Positions 1-11,435 of a stretch of 64,000 nt of DNA are shown here, one piece after another. The stretch comes from Xylaria sp. FL1777. Taxonomy: Eukaryota > Ascomycota > Sordariomycetes > Xylariales > Xylariaceae. The stretch is taken from positions 124,001 to 188,000 of the forward strand of contig MU400577.1 of NCBI GenBank assembly GCA_022578965.1. The letters run 5' to 3'. A model generated the notes under the pieces. It was not told the origin of the DNA. It saw only the letters and a program-made list of their open reading frames with translations, and did no database searches. Position 1 is the stretch's first letter. Each line of letters opens with the position of its first letter. The translations under genes were made by a program, and so were the position numbers.

Positions 1-1119
1 ATAGGATAAGGAAAATATGATACTCCATCGTTCAAGATCCCGACGATCCCGACTGTTGGCAGGAAGAAGCTAATAGGACGACGTTACTGCTTGGCAGTTC
101 GGATCACCCGGCGCAATAGGAATTGATTAATTACAATTACCACAAAGATATACATGTAATGTGAGTCTTTAATGTAGTGGTTCACGAGTCCTCAAGCTTT
201 CTAAGCTAGAACAAGTGTGCATAGATCTCTATGTCTTAATTCCTGAAGAATGGATAATAGTTCATAGTTTATGCTGGCGTAGTATACATATAGGTAGAGA
301 GACTCATCCATCCATCCCGCCAGCAAACATCGACAGCCAAGAAAAAGGAAGAGGGCCTCCCACCGATCCTGACACAGTCAGTCCTACGGGATGAAGCATG
401 CATACGGTATACCTACTCACTCACTCACGCATACGCATACGCATACCTACGAAATAAGAGGATCAAAGCCAAGAATTTCCCCCCTGCACAATGCCTAGAT
501 GCCCAGAACTGCCCAGCCCCCCACCCAATGCTTTTTTTATACCATGTACGTATCTCGATACATTGTAGTGTAGCTTAAGTACTGTAGGACTGACAGATGC
601 TACCTTACCTAGGGTCATAACACTCCAATTATAATTCATTTACACCACGCACGCCATGCTATATCACTTGGCAGTTATGAGGTCTGTTGGTTTAGTGTAA
701 TTGCCTATTAGGACTGCCTACCTACACTAGTAATCAGTATGCTTACTGGGTTTAATATTTTTGTTTATGCTTGGCCGACATGGGAGGCCATCACAACGAT
801 GTCCGAGTATACATGTTAATGTTAGCAGAATGTAATGACTCCAGGTGACATTCGTTTCAAGCTCTACTCCAATCGTAGAGTTATCCACCTGGTAGCTAGC
901 GCTTCATGAGGAGTCCTAAGATACACCACCATACCAAACACGGAGAGTAGGACACCACATAGGCAGTAGAATTACCAAGGTTTCACTCGCAATTGTTCAC
1001 GAAAAGACAACGGAATGTTGTGAAAGTAAAAGACGACGCTGTATGTAAATACAAGGAGATTATCAAATTATATACAGAAAGAAATAAGACCAAGACAAAG
1101 AGCCATCAGTCTCCGTATT
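1..1119. other. intergenic flank, no gene seen
   Basis: This is AT-rich sequence at the window edge with stop codons in all frames and no recognisable gene. It holds a short CATACG/ACTCACTC simple repeat near 415-450. The last part, roughly 1040-1119, is probably the 3' UTR and polyadenylation region of the minus-strand GMC gene that ends at 1120. Confidence 0.6.
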
Positions 1120-3506
1120 TTAGTTTCCACTCAAAATCGCTGCCGAAGCCTTCTCGGAAATCATCATGATGGGAATCACAACGAAAGTACCAGGGATCTT
1201 AGGGAAAACGGAGGCATCAACGACACGGAGGCCACGTGTGCCGCGAACCTTGAAGTTGCCGTCGAGAACAGCCATAGTGTCATTATCGGCACCAATCTTG
1301 TTTGAGCACGAGGCGTGGTGACCCCAAGCTTCCTCCGTAACCCACTCCTTGAGCTCATCATCGGTTTGGTATTCCTTAGTAGGCCAGAAGACATTAGGCA
1401 GGCCATCAATGTCTGGTACCTCCTCAAAGAACTTCTGGGCCATACGGATACCTTCAACCATGGCATAGGCGTCCTTGTCGGCCTCCTCCTTAGGCAGTCC
1501 TTCGTAGAGGGTGTGGAAAGTAATAAGAGGGGTATCACGGGGGTTAGCACTGGTCAGCTCGACAGTACCAGCAGTGTTGCGGGTGTGAGCCTTAAGCACG
1601 AGCCATGACCACCAGGTCTTGTTGTCGGCCGTTGCAGCGTTCGACGAGTAGCCGGGGTAGAAACCATTGAACAGCGCGGGGAAACCGCCAATCCAGAGAT
1701 CCTGCTCACCATCCTCGGAGTAGCTTGACGTCCAGAAAGCACCGCTGAAGACTTGGTTGGATGCGTAGGTACCCTTGGCGGCGCCGGTGTTGTTAGGGTT
1801 GACGTACTGGGCCCAGCACGGGTCATCTGAGGTACCGAGGTATGTGCAGGCGAGAATGCGAGTGAAGTTAGTGGGGTAGTTGGCGTTCACGCTGACCTCC
1901 AGACGATCCTGGAGGTTCTTGCCGACACCGGGAAGATCGACAACGACGGAAATGTTCCACTTCTGAAGTCTATAGATGAAAGATTAGTATATGCAGAGAA
2001 TAAGCACGAAGGGACAACATACTCTTCCTTGGGCCCGACACCAGAGAGCTTGAGGATCTGAGGAGAGTTGAAGGCACCGCCGGCAACGATGACTTCCTTA
2101 GTGGCCTTGACGGAGCCAGGTTTACCAGAGTCAACAGTGAGGCTGGCACGAGGATCAGCTCGGTAGAGGGACTGTCCATAAAGATATTCAACACCGTTAG
2201 CCTTAGGCTTGGTGCAGCTGCTGCCGCCCTTGGTCTTCTCGAAGGTAACCTTAGTCACTAGAGTGTTAAGGGCAACATCGAGCTTGTACTTCTTGGAGCC
2301 ATCCTTGTTCTTAGCAGTGACAGTGTCGTAAACGTAATCGCGGGGCGATGAACGACGGTAGTGGAGGTTGTCCATATGCATGGGAAGCTGGGCGAAGATC
2401 TTCTTCTGGTCACGCTCGGGGTCAACAAGGTTGATATCCTGGAAAAGGATGGAGCTCAATGCATCGGCCATAGGCTTTGAAACATCAAGAGGCAGCAGCT
2501 CTGAGAAAGGATCAATGTTGCCCCTGGCATTGGCGGAAGCAATCGTAGTGTTGACAGCAGCGTAGAGAGCGTCGGTTTCAACGCCGAACGCCTTGGCAGC
2601 ACCGATAAGGGCAGCCGTGAGCTTGATATCCTGTGTGGCAAGACCGACCGGGTCGACAGTGACATCGATATAACCGTTGGATCCGTGACCCTCCTTGCTG
2701 GGCACAGGGTATTCGAGATGCTCGATCTTCTCGAAATACTGGCGCATGTTGTCGTTGTTCCAGGACTCGTCACCAACCAGGTTGGCAATGTAGTCGAAGT
2801 CATTCTTGCTGGGAAGCAAACTGACGAGGGCATTGTGCTCGGAGCAGCCACCCAGACCTCCATAGCGAGGGTAGAAGGTACCGAGAATGGTAGAGCCCTC
2901 GGGAGGGTTCAGACCACCTATAACATTAGGAATTAGCAATGGGACAAAATTGATGAAACTCTCGGCCAAGCTGAGTTCGTCCCCCCTGGGAATTCAGGTA
3001 TAATCCTTGAATATTACTCACTGTAGTACTGTCCAGAAGGTGTCATGTAACTCAGCTTGCGGTCCTTGAGAAGCTGGGTCTCATTGGAGTAATGGCGAGT
3101 GAAGAACCCCCAGCTGACCTCATTCCTTTCGGATGAAGGGTTGGCCAAGGCAGGACTCTCAACCTCTCGAAGGTGGCCATAATCACCACCAGCGTCAATT
3201 AGCAGAACACTGTGTCCAGCCTTGGCCAGGTTGACGGCCAAAGGAGAACCGCCAGGGCCAGAGCCGACGACGATGTATTCATATTCCTTCTGTGGAGGAG
3301 GAGCCGCCTTAAGGGTGGGTCCTGTCTGAGGGAAGGTGTTCTGAGTTTGGACTCTGTCAATGAGAACATCGACGCCGTTCTGGTCGACTCTGTCGAGAAG
3401 GATTAGTTTCCGTGCGGCTCTTCCGTTATGTGGCAAGGATAACTTACCCGGCTTCAGTGAAGGGAGCAAGGGCGCTAAGAAGCGCCAAGTATGAGAAGGA
3501 CTTCAT
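1120..3506 (-). CDS. secreted GMC-family FAD oxidoreductase
   Basis: A flavoenzyme of the glucose-methanol-choline family (CAZy AA3-like) that oxidises alcohols or sugars with FAD; the substrate cannot be read from sequence. Model: exons 3506-3448, 3389-3022, 2917-2023 and 1969-1120, giving 723 aa in phase. The first exon encodes a hydrophobic signal peptide (MKSFSYLALLSALAPFTEAG), so export is expected. The Rossmann motif VVGSGPGGSPLA follows at about residue 75, then GGLGGCSEHNAL, the usual second FAD signature region. The C-terminus has the HHASCS segment with the first catalytic His, and VVDASVFPKIPGTFVV. In other GMC enzymes the second catalytic residue is His or Asn near this point; here my alignment puts Phe. 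The protein is somewhat longer than typical members (550-680 aa). Family assignment is secure, the enzyme type is open. Confidence 0.92.
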
Positions 3507-3542
3507 TGTAACAAGATACCAAGAAGATCAAATATGAAGAAA

Positions 3543-3560
3543 AGTCTATATATAAATGAA
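3543..3560 (-). promoter_or_regulatory. TATA-like element upstream of the GMC gene
   Basis: An alternating TA tract (TTTATATATA on the minus strand) lies about 40-50 nt upstream of the GMC start codon. It could be a TATA box, but that would leave a very short 5' UTR, and such tracts are common in this AT-rich DNA. Confidence 0.25.
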
Positions 3561-4422
3561 GTCTATAGGGGCTCGCAAGAAAGAACGGAATGGACCTGAA
3601 CTAAATGGCAAGCGCCACTATTGCTCGAAGGATAGAAGGGAGAAGGGAAGAAGGGAAGAAGAGAGCGTGAAGGCTGGTGCTTCCAAACTCCATCCGAGAG
3701 AGACGGCAGCTCGGCGACTCTTATAGTATGTCGACGAACAAGCCTTGGGCTTGGCCGGACCCGTGCTTGGAGGAACTGCTCTCGCCCACAGCCGTGATTA
3801 CTCGCGGCTCACTCCTCATGATGTGATGCTTACGGGTCGGATCAGACAGCGAGATGACTTGAGTGGGCACTGAAAAGTCAGCCCCAAAGCCTGAAGACGG
3901 GGACCCTTGACCGTGGGGATCCAAGTTCCGGACGCAGGCCAGGGTTGCCATTGTGAAGTGTATCTAGTGGAGCGCATATACCGAGTCTGGCGTCCACTAG
4001 TGTGGAAAGAGTTGATGGCGGGCCAGGGCGTTGAAGTGGAAGGATCTCGAGAGATGCAAGGCGACTGGGGTGGAATAGGAGAAGACAGAGCGTGCACAGC
4101 CTTACTCAGAAAGTCGCAAGCGAGTCAATCATTTCGGGCTGTTTCGACACTTTCGAGTCACCGCGTACACGGCATAGCACTTGGCAGAGCAGGTACACTA
4201 CGCATGCAGCACGAGTGGGGCAGGAACAGCTCGATCTTTCCCTTTGCTGCTGCACAACCTTTGGCTGGAAGCTACGAGGGTTTGTGTCTGGCATACGCAT
4301 AAGCTCAGCTCGAAGAAACAGCGAATCGGGAGATGACCTACTGCATACAGTCGCGACCCAGATACACTATACACTACCTAGGTAGGCATGCTACATACAG
4401 TTCCATGCAGACACTACCTTGC

Positions 4423-4442
4423 CTAGTATACCGGTATACTAG
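4423..4442. repeat. perfect 20-bp palindrome
   Basis: The bases CTAGTATACC are followed directly by their reverse complement GGTATACTAG. No gene is adjacent. It belongs to a family of TATAC/CTAGG words seen throughout the intergenic DNA here. Confidence 0.85.
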
Positions 4443-5120
4443 AATCTACCTACATCCAATGCGGTGGAAAATACCTACCTAGGCAGGTTGCTATAGTCTC
4501 GTATATACGCTACACTACTACACAATCTACGCCCAGACTCCCTACTGGTATCTGGGCGCTGTATCAGCATGCTGTATAAACACGACACACACACACACGC
4601 ACTTACACACACTTACCAATGGTCGCCCACCTCACATCTCCATCATGAATACTACAGAGTAGTAGATATGTAGTACCAGAGTGCAACATGTAATCATTCT
4701 GTAAAAGGCAGCTAGCTATGTGCCCGTGTCAAGAGACCGGTGTCCGTTATCACACGATACGTAGTAAGTTCATGACTTTACCTGCACACTAGCGTAGTGT
4801 AGGACGTGTAGAAAGGGCTTCTCGACCTTGAGTTCTGCTCCATGTATGATCAGCTTGAGTGTGATATTAGCCTATACACAGTAGGGAACGTACGCAGCAC
4901 ACTACATTACAAGGGAAAGCGATTCTATTTTCGGATACTCGTAAAGGATGAGAAAAACACACCAGAAATATTGATTGAGATTAGATCACATAAGATTAAA
5001 GGCGCTCGAAGAATCATCGTAGGTGACGAAAATATGTCTGGAAGACGAACTTAGCGGGTTTTCTTACTCTATGTCGTACGTTGTGTCGTTCGACTCTCCT
5101 TCCTTCGACCTACACTAAAG

Positions 5121-5198
5121 TTAGCTCCCGCCAAGCCTGCGTTAGCTTCCGCCAAGCCCACATTAGCTTCCGCCAAGATCCGCCAAGATCCGCCAAGG
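5121..5198 (+). repeat. short tandem repeat with CCGCCAAG core
   Basis: Two 21-bp units starting TTAGCT and containing CCGCCAAG (5121-5141 and 5142-5162) are followed by a third that continues as three 10-bp TCCGCCAAGA units (5163-5198). The GC-rich repeat stands out in an AT-rich intergenic region and is not part of an evident gene. Confidence 0.85.
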
Positions 5199-7942
5199 TG
5201 CTTAGCTAACGGTAATTGCCCAGGTTCTGCTGGTGCTGGGTGGCTTTTACTACGCTGGGTCTCGTTGGTCCACTACACCGAATGTGCACTAGCGTAGCAC
5301 CTGGATGCCTAGTGCCCGTATGCTATTGCCATAGGAGGCAGTTGGGAGTGGAGGTGTTGGTCTTTTCTGCATTTTCGCATTGTGGTCTTCTCGCTTGTGG
5401 GATCTATTTACAGCAACCATCTCAGCATTTTATTCCGAGCTGACAACGGCAGAAAAAACGTGTGCATGAGGAAACAGCGGGGGCATAAATTGACGGTGAT
5501 GCGGCCTAGTCTTGTCCTGGTCTGTGTCTCTACATAATCTCCCTGTTATCATACGTTCGAGCGTGTTCTAGCCTATTATCGGATTTTCGGGCTCGATGGT
5601 ATTGGATGGAAAAGGGGATAGATGCCAATCTTTCTTACTACACTGCAGAGCCAAACTGGCCGTCCCCATTGTGACCCTAGAAATGCAACGGTCTTGAGGT
5701 TTAAGCTTAAATCACGATGGCTCGCTTCGCCCAACCAAGAGATATGGTGTTACCATCGAAAGCTTATAGTAGCGCTAATACCCTTCGAATATATCTATCC
5801 CCATTAAACCGGTGAACCAATGTTTCTATTGGTAGTGAAAGCTAGGTACCTATATAGGTATCAAAGATATATGTCTTTAGTGTAGATCCGCCATTCTGCT
5901 CTTATCGAAAGTCAACCTCAAACTAGGTACCTATGAAGAACCAAACATCTCAACTAGGATAAGAAATATTAGTGTTACACATCGGATGAACTTGCATATT
6001 GACACGCATCTCTTCTATAGTAACTGCAGGGCTTCTCACCTTTCGCTACCAACTTTGCGTGTAGCACTGGATAGCAAGTAAGACAATATCGTTAACACTG
6101 CAGTAGTTAGTACCTTACATGTGTCTCCTGTAAGATTCATGGAACTCCTCCTTTGTTGGATTTGCAGCCGGTAGCACATGGCCTGACTTACATTCCACAA
6201 GCTCCAAAGTATCGAAAGTGAAAGTGAAGAGCAAAAAAACTTTCATGTGGAGTTTACGATATATTGGCTGACTTTAAAGGTGATACAGTTGAGACTTAGT
6301 AAGCTGTGTATACAGATTCGGTTACCGATCAACATGCAGCCATGCTTTCAGGCCCAAGGAACAAGGCAGAGGCAAGGCCTAAGCGACCCACACGTTCAGA
6401 CTCTTGTCCATGTAGTGTACCACAGTAGGCATATAAAAGTACGTACACTAGGTACGATTGAGTGTGACGACCTACCCATAATAGTGTACCGTACATTAAG
6501 TAGTGTATACCGCATATACTAGTATGCAACCCCGATCAGAACCCTGATCAAGCTGTCACGCGGCCGCAAAGAATAAGCTTTCTGCACTACGGGTAGGTAC
6601 CCAAAGACGAACTACATATGTACATAGGTAACTACTTGTCTGGTAAGCATCCCCAGAAAAGCCACCGGGTTAAGGCGCAGCATCGTCTACCTGCTCCTTG
6701 GCGGCCGTACGCAGTATGTTTCTTACTCCCAACACTTACGTATATGTAGACGACCTAGTTATTTTAAATCCGAAAGAAGAGCAGTAGTAGTAGCAGCAGC
6801 AGCAGCAACTGGGTAATGATCGCCGAAAACGCGACTTCGGAAGATCGGCTTCAGAAAAACCAATAAACCTATTGCTGCAAAGTCCTGCCCAGCACTCACT
6901 CATGCATACATACCGGTACACAGGTAGTATTCATTCATCGCATCTTCGGATCGTCTTTCTGCCAAGACAGCTGTCTCCAACGAAAGCAGAAGGTGGAGTC
7001 GGTAAACGAACGAGCCGTATCAGAACCTGGTCTTTACGTACGTAGTAGCTTCAAGTTTAATATCACGACGGCTTGGCTCTAATTCCAATGTTCGCAATTA
7101 TAGGATACTCAAAGATAAAGACGGCGATAGGCCTTATGGCTTAGTCAGAGCTGGCAAGACCCAATATAGTATAGTCTATTACCGGCATTTCTCGCTATCA
7201 GTGCCGAATCTCGGTTCTGACGGTGCATTTCTTTCTACTTGCTTTACTTCATCCATTTCTTATGTCTCGATGTCGAACAACAGAGCCTTTCCCTCCCTAG
7301 TGTATACCAAATGTGCGGCCTAAGATAAAACTCTCCCCCAGCATGACTACCGAACTGACAATATCCTACTGGTACCTTATGCATCGTAGTCACCAACGTT
7401 ACATGGACCATATCTGAGTCTAGCGTAGAGGATTATCTTGATCTACAAACTCACACTAGATCGGGAACTCCTCGCCAAAGAACCAATGTTGGTACCGATG
7501 TCACGGACCATCTGTCGATCTTGTCTTAAATCCATTCGCGCCACCACTCTGAGTAGAACCTCAGTCTTTTGGAGGGGCAGAAGAGGAGGGGGATCTACCC
7601 GGGAGGATTTCAAGCCAGCGCGCCACGAGGTTCTGCCACGAGGTCAGAACCCTACCTACCAATCCCACCGGCAGTTCGAGCTCTACGATCCACGAATCTA
7701 CCTAGTCCCATGTTCACGTAGTGTAGTATAGAGATACGGTAGTGGGCACTTTACAGTAAAGATTACCAACCCGCGAGAGATATACACCTACGCTGTAGTA
7801 AGCACAATCTCACTCTACCAGTATTCCCCAGGCCGCCTCATTTTGGTCCAAGCTTTGGCGATCGCAGACCGGATGGACTTCTTCGGGGTTAAAGATTACG
7901 CTATATCGGCACTTAGCAGACGCCAACTAGGTATAATCTCAC

Positions 7943-7958
7943 GCGGGATCGATCCCGC
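7943..7958. repeat. perfect 16-bp palindrome
   Basis: GCGGGATC is followed directly by GATCCCGC. It is more GC-rich than its surroundings. No flanking gene explains it. Confidence 0.8.
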
Positions 7959-8307
7959 ATGTGGGTTGTAGTGTAGAGCAGTTGGTCTGAGCGGAAACTC
8001 ATGTTACACCGCTATCTCCATGGGGACGATCATCTATCTAGTTCGGAACAACCTCAAAGAGCATCCCGGTATGTCTTCTGAATATCTCGTGACGGTGCGG
8101 CAATGCCGCTTGAAATGAGACAAATAGAGTCGAATGTGTTGTGACTAGGTCCGTGTCTTTGCATACATTTATGATAAATACGACCCCGACGAACCAAGTT
8201 GCAAAATTACATCTCCAAAGTGACGCGAAGGTTGTCTTAATTCGCTATGTATTTTCATTCGCTACTAAACGATAGCTATCAACCATTTGTGCTGTTTCTA
8301 CGCTCTT

Positions 8308-11300
8308 TCATCCTCTTACCGCGTCTCCATTCATGGCACGGTCGAGGTTAAAAGCAGCGGAAATTAGCGCAAGATGACTGAATGCCTGGGGTGTATTGCC
8401 CAACTGCTCTCCCGTCTGGGAGATTTCCTCGCTGAACATCGAGTGGTGGTTCGAGAAGCCTAGCATGTTCTCGAATAGGTTCACCGCGCGTACGAGGTAC
8501 TTGCGGTCGTACGCGCCCGCGCGAGTCAGAGCTTCCACGAGCCACTGTGACATTCGGGGTTAGTCATTTCTGTTCTCAGCGTGATCTGTGGGTGTTTCGG
8601 ATGCGTGAAGCGCTGCTAGACGATCCTAGCGAAGCATTCATGCATCTTATGGAGAGCGAGGATAACAACGTAGATGACTCTGAGAATGACTCACAAATGT
8701 GCACATCGAGAAGGCACCCTCTTTACCACCAACGCCTGTATTGTAACGCTGAGTCAGCTTGATTGTATGTAGTGTCAATTGGGAAAGAATTTGACGCTAT
8801 AAGTAAATAGAACATGACGCAAGCGTAAAATGAGAGTGCGTGGACAAGAGAAAAACGAACCGTCATCTGAGAGCATGCTATCATAACGATGAACGAGGCC
8901 GGTGACTGTCAGGCCGCCTTTCTCAGGCGGCAGGAGAATTCGATCCACAGTGTTGAGAAACCTGGGATCATTGGGCGTAATGAAGAACACGAGCGGTGCA
9001 ATCAAGATTGATGAATCGATCATAGTTCGATTTTCGTAGCTCTGGATAAAGCTTTGCAACTCAACGTTATACCCTATCACAATGGTATCAGTTGAAAGTT
9101 GCTGGCCAGTGCAAGAGGAGGGTGATATCACCTTTGTCCATTATTTCTTCATAGATGTTGTCTCGAGCCTCCAGCCATTTCGCGCGATTTGGGCAGGGGA
9201 GACAGCGCTTGTCCGCGAGCCTGAGCCCACGGTCGAAGGCTACCCATAGCATAACCTTAGAATACACAAAGTGCTGTTCATGGTTCCTCACTTCCCATAT
9301 AGACATGTCCGGTTCTGAACACATGTCTAAGCTTCTATCCGATCAAATAATCAATTGTGCAATCACTTACGGTCGACTATAGTCAAGACAAAGTCTTTAT
9401 TTCGTCAGTGGGCTCTCTTCATGTGCAAATGAGACGTTAGGACTCACCCAGCATCTTTCGGACAGATACCCAAGTGTCCCAGGAGACGGGTTTTCCATAT
9501 TTGTTGCTATAAAAAGTCAAGAGTTAGAAGTCAACATTTATAGTGACAACTCATCGTTATAGTAGGGGGGGTTGCAGATTCAAGCACGAAATGAATAATT
9601 TGGTAACATACTATAAGTAGATACCGTCCATTAATTCACCATATATATCGAACTGCTTGTGGAAAGCTGCGCCATTACCGATTCTGACCGGCTTACTTCC
9701 CTTATAGCCGTCTAAGTGATCAAGCTCGTACTCGGGTAGGTGTGTGTCCCCCCTGATGGTGAACATAATTGGTAGTGCACCCTCCTCAGTCAGCGATTTC
9801 TGAAAACGATCACTGATAAAACTCATGTACGCGTCGGCCTCGTCCGTAAATCCCACTGTGATGGTATATGTCAGTGTATACGAAAACAATACAAGGAATG
9901 ATTAAGGACGGCACTTACTACGCAGCAAAATGTATATTGTGAAACTGGAATCACGAACCCAACTGGTGCTGGTCAGTACGTGGAGTTTTATGGTATAAAA
10001 ACAGCTCAGCCTAACTCTTATATACGAGAAAGACAATTCGAACCACTAGTCTCAAAGGATACTCCGAAGCACAGCATATGAAGATCACTTACGAGAACCG
10101 ATAATCCCAGTTGCTATGACCAATCAGCACTATCCTGACAATACCGAAGTGTGAACTCACCGAACACCCCCAATGGCTTCAGGGATGGAGAAAGTTGCGG
10201 CAGCAACGATAGCGCCAGTAGGTTCGTATGTGAGCATTTTCAATATCAGTAGGCTCCTAGACACGACTTCTCGCCAGGCACCCCTATAACGAGACTTAGA
10301 AAGCCAATTGTACCAGAACAGCTGCGTGTCATGTTGCTGAGAGTCTATCACAGCAGAAGTGATGTTTGTGGTTACGTGGTTTGGAAGATCCTGGCGGAGG
10401 ATGAACGAGATGCTTTGGCCTTCCTGCAGCATCACCCTTGCTACCACGCCTTCGCCTTTCATCCCATTGCGTTGGACTTTCTTAAAGTCTACGCTCGGGC
10501 AAGGCACTGACTCAACCACTCCATGCTCGGAAATGCAGACATCCAGCTGAAGCTTCTCGTCCTCGCCATGGAATATTACAGTCTTGCTTTCGCCATGATG
10601 TGATGTCTCGACTTGTTGCAAGACCTTGGTCTCATGAGATCCCCTGCCATAATCGAAAGCTGGAAACACCTCGACGTCTTGATATTCGTGAGTAACTTGA
10701 GCTTTGGGAAGGAACGTATAATCACATACCTAACGTGAACTGTCCGCGAATACACTCAATTCGTCGTACTAGCCATTTCTTCAGCTCCTCGGGGACACTA
10801 CGGGCCTCTCGATATGAAGTTTGCGAAGTGTTTGTGGTTAAGATATTTGCATTCTTCGGACGTGGAAAGAAATCCACTAGATTAACGACCCCATCTTCGT
10901 TGATATAGCGGGTTTGGAGGATAGCAGAAGAAGGGAGATATTGTTGTTTGGCGGTGCAGGATGCTTGGTCTGGTGGTGCTATGCTGAAGTGCCCGCCCTT
11001 GTCTTTGTCCAAGAGGCGACAGAATACAGATGGAGAGTCAAAGTCAGGCCTGTGTCTAGAGTTAGTTGGATTCATGTCATAATCAACTCTATCCTGCCGG
11101 GGGTCTATCTCGAAAGAACTGTATATCCCCTAGGCTGGCCAGGTCATGCCGACTAGCAGTCCGAGTGGGATATCCCGTCCAAGACCACGTTTTTGTTGAA
11201 AGAAGGTACCTATGTTCTAACTTACCAGCACATAAAATCTAGAGTGGTTAGAAATAGAGTCAGTCTATCGGGAATAATAAAAAGAGTATTTGTCGAGGAC

Positions 11301-11435
11301 TTCACCTATACTACCATCTATGCTAACTAGTGCGCATGTTCTCATGTTTCCGATCATTCCATAGTGCTCGATGGGAAGGTAGCCCGAGACATCTCGCGTC
11401 GAGGCATTGATCGTGCTGCATTTATCAGTAGACAT
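8308..11435 (-). CDS. glycoside hydrolase family 15, glucoamylase/trehalase-like
   Basis: A cytosolic-type GH15 enzyme expected to release glucose from an alpha-glucan or trehalose; the substrate is not resolved. The model has 13 exons: 11435-11306, 11238-11226, 11049-10730, 10677-10161, 10113-10093, 9962-9919, 9855-9612, 9506-9448, 9394-9371, 9326-9132, 9073-8861, 8735-8695 and 8544-8308. They sum to 2058 nt, or 685 aa without internal stops. Conserved family blocks appear in order: [110 protein letters not shown]. The EG of the last block is in the region that carries the catalytic acid in this family. There is no signal peptide. I chose the ATG at 11435 because it precedes the conserved start; an in-frame upstream ATG at 11540 would add 35 residues. 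Exons of 13, 21 and 24 nt are unusual and are supported by the motifs they restore. Confidence 0.9.

Larger units (their letters stand above)
3507..8307. other. gene-poor intergenic block
   Basis: About 4.8 kb between the GMC and GH15 genes with no open frame that looks like a gene. It carries a CA-rich stretch near 4580-4615, a perfect 20-bp palindrome at 4423-4442, a degenerate tandem repeat at 5121-5198, a 16-bp palindrome at 7943-7958 and many TAGGTA/GTAGTGTA words. The first few hundred bases should hold the GMC promoter. Confidence 0.6.

Noticed and set aside
1887..2969. Alternative N-terminus of the GMC protein starting inside intron 2
   Set aside because: Splicing to the upstream exons restores the signal peptide and the FAD-binding motif. 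The alternative start would lose both.
4842..5054. 70-codon frame with an ATG
   Set aside because: Too short and without similarity, splice partners or supporting context.
7965..8035. tRNA-like A-box (TAGAGCAGTTGG)
   Set aside because: No B-box, acceptor stem or anticodon arm follows at the right distance.
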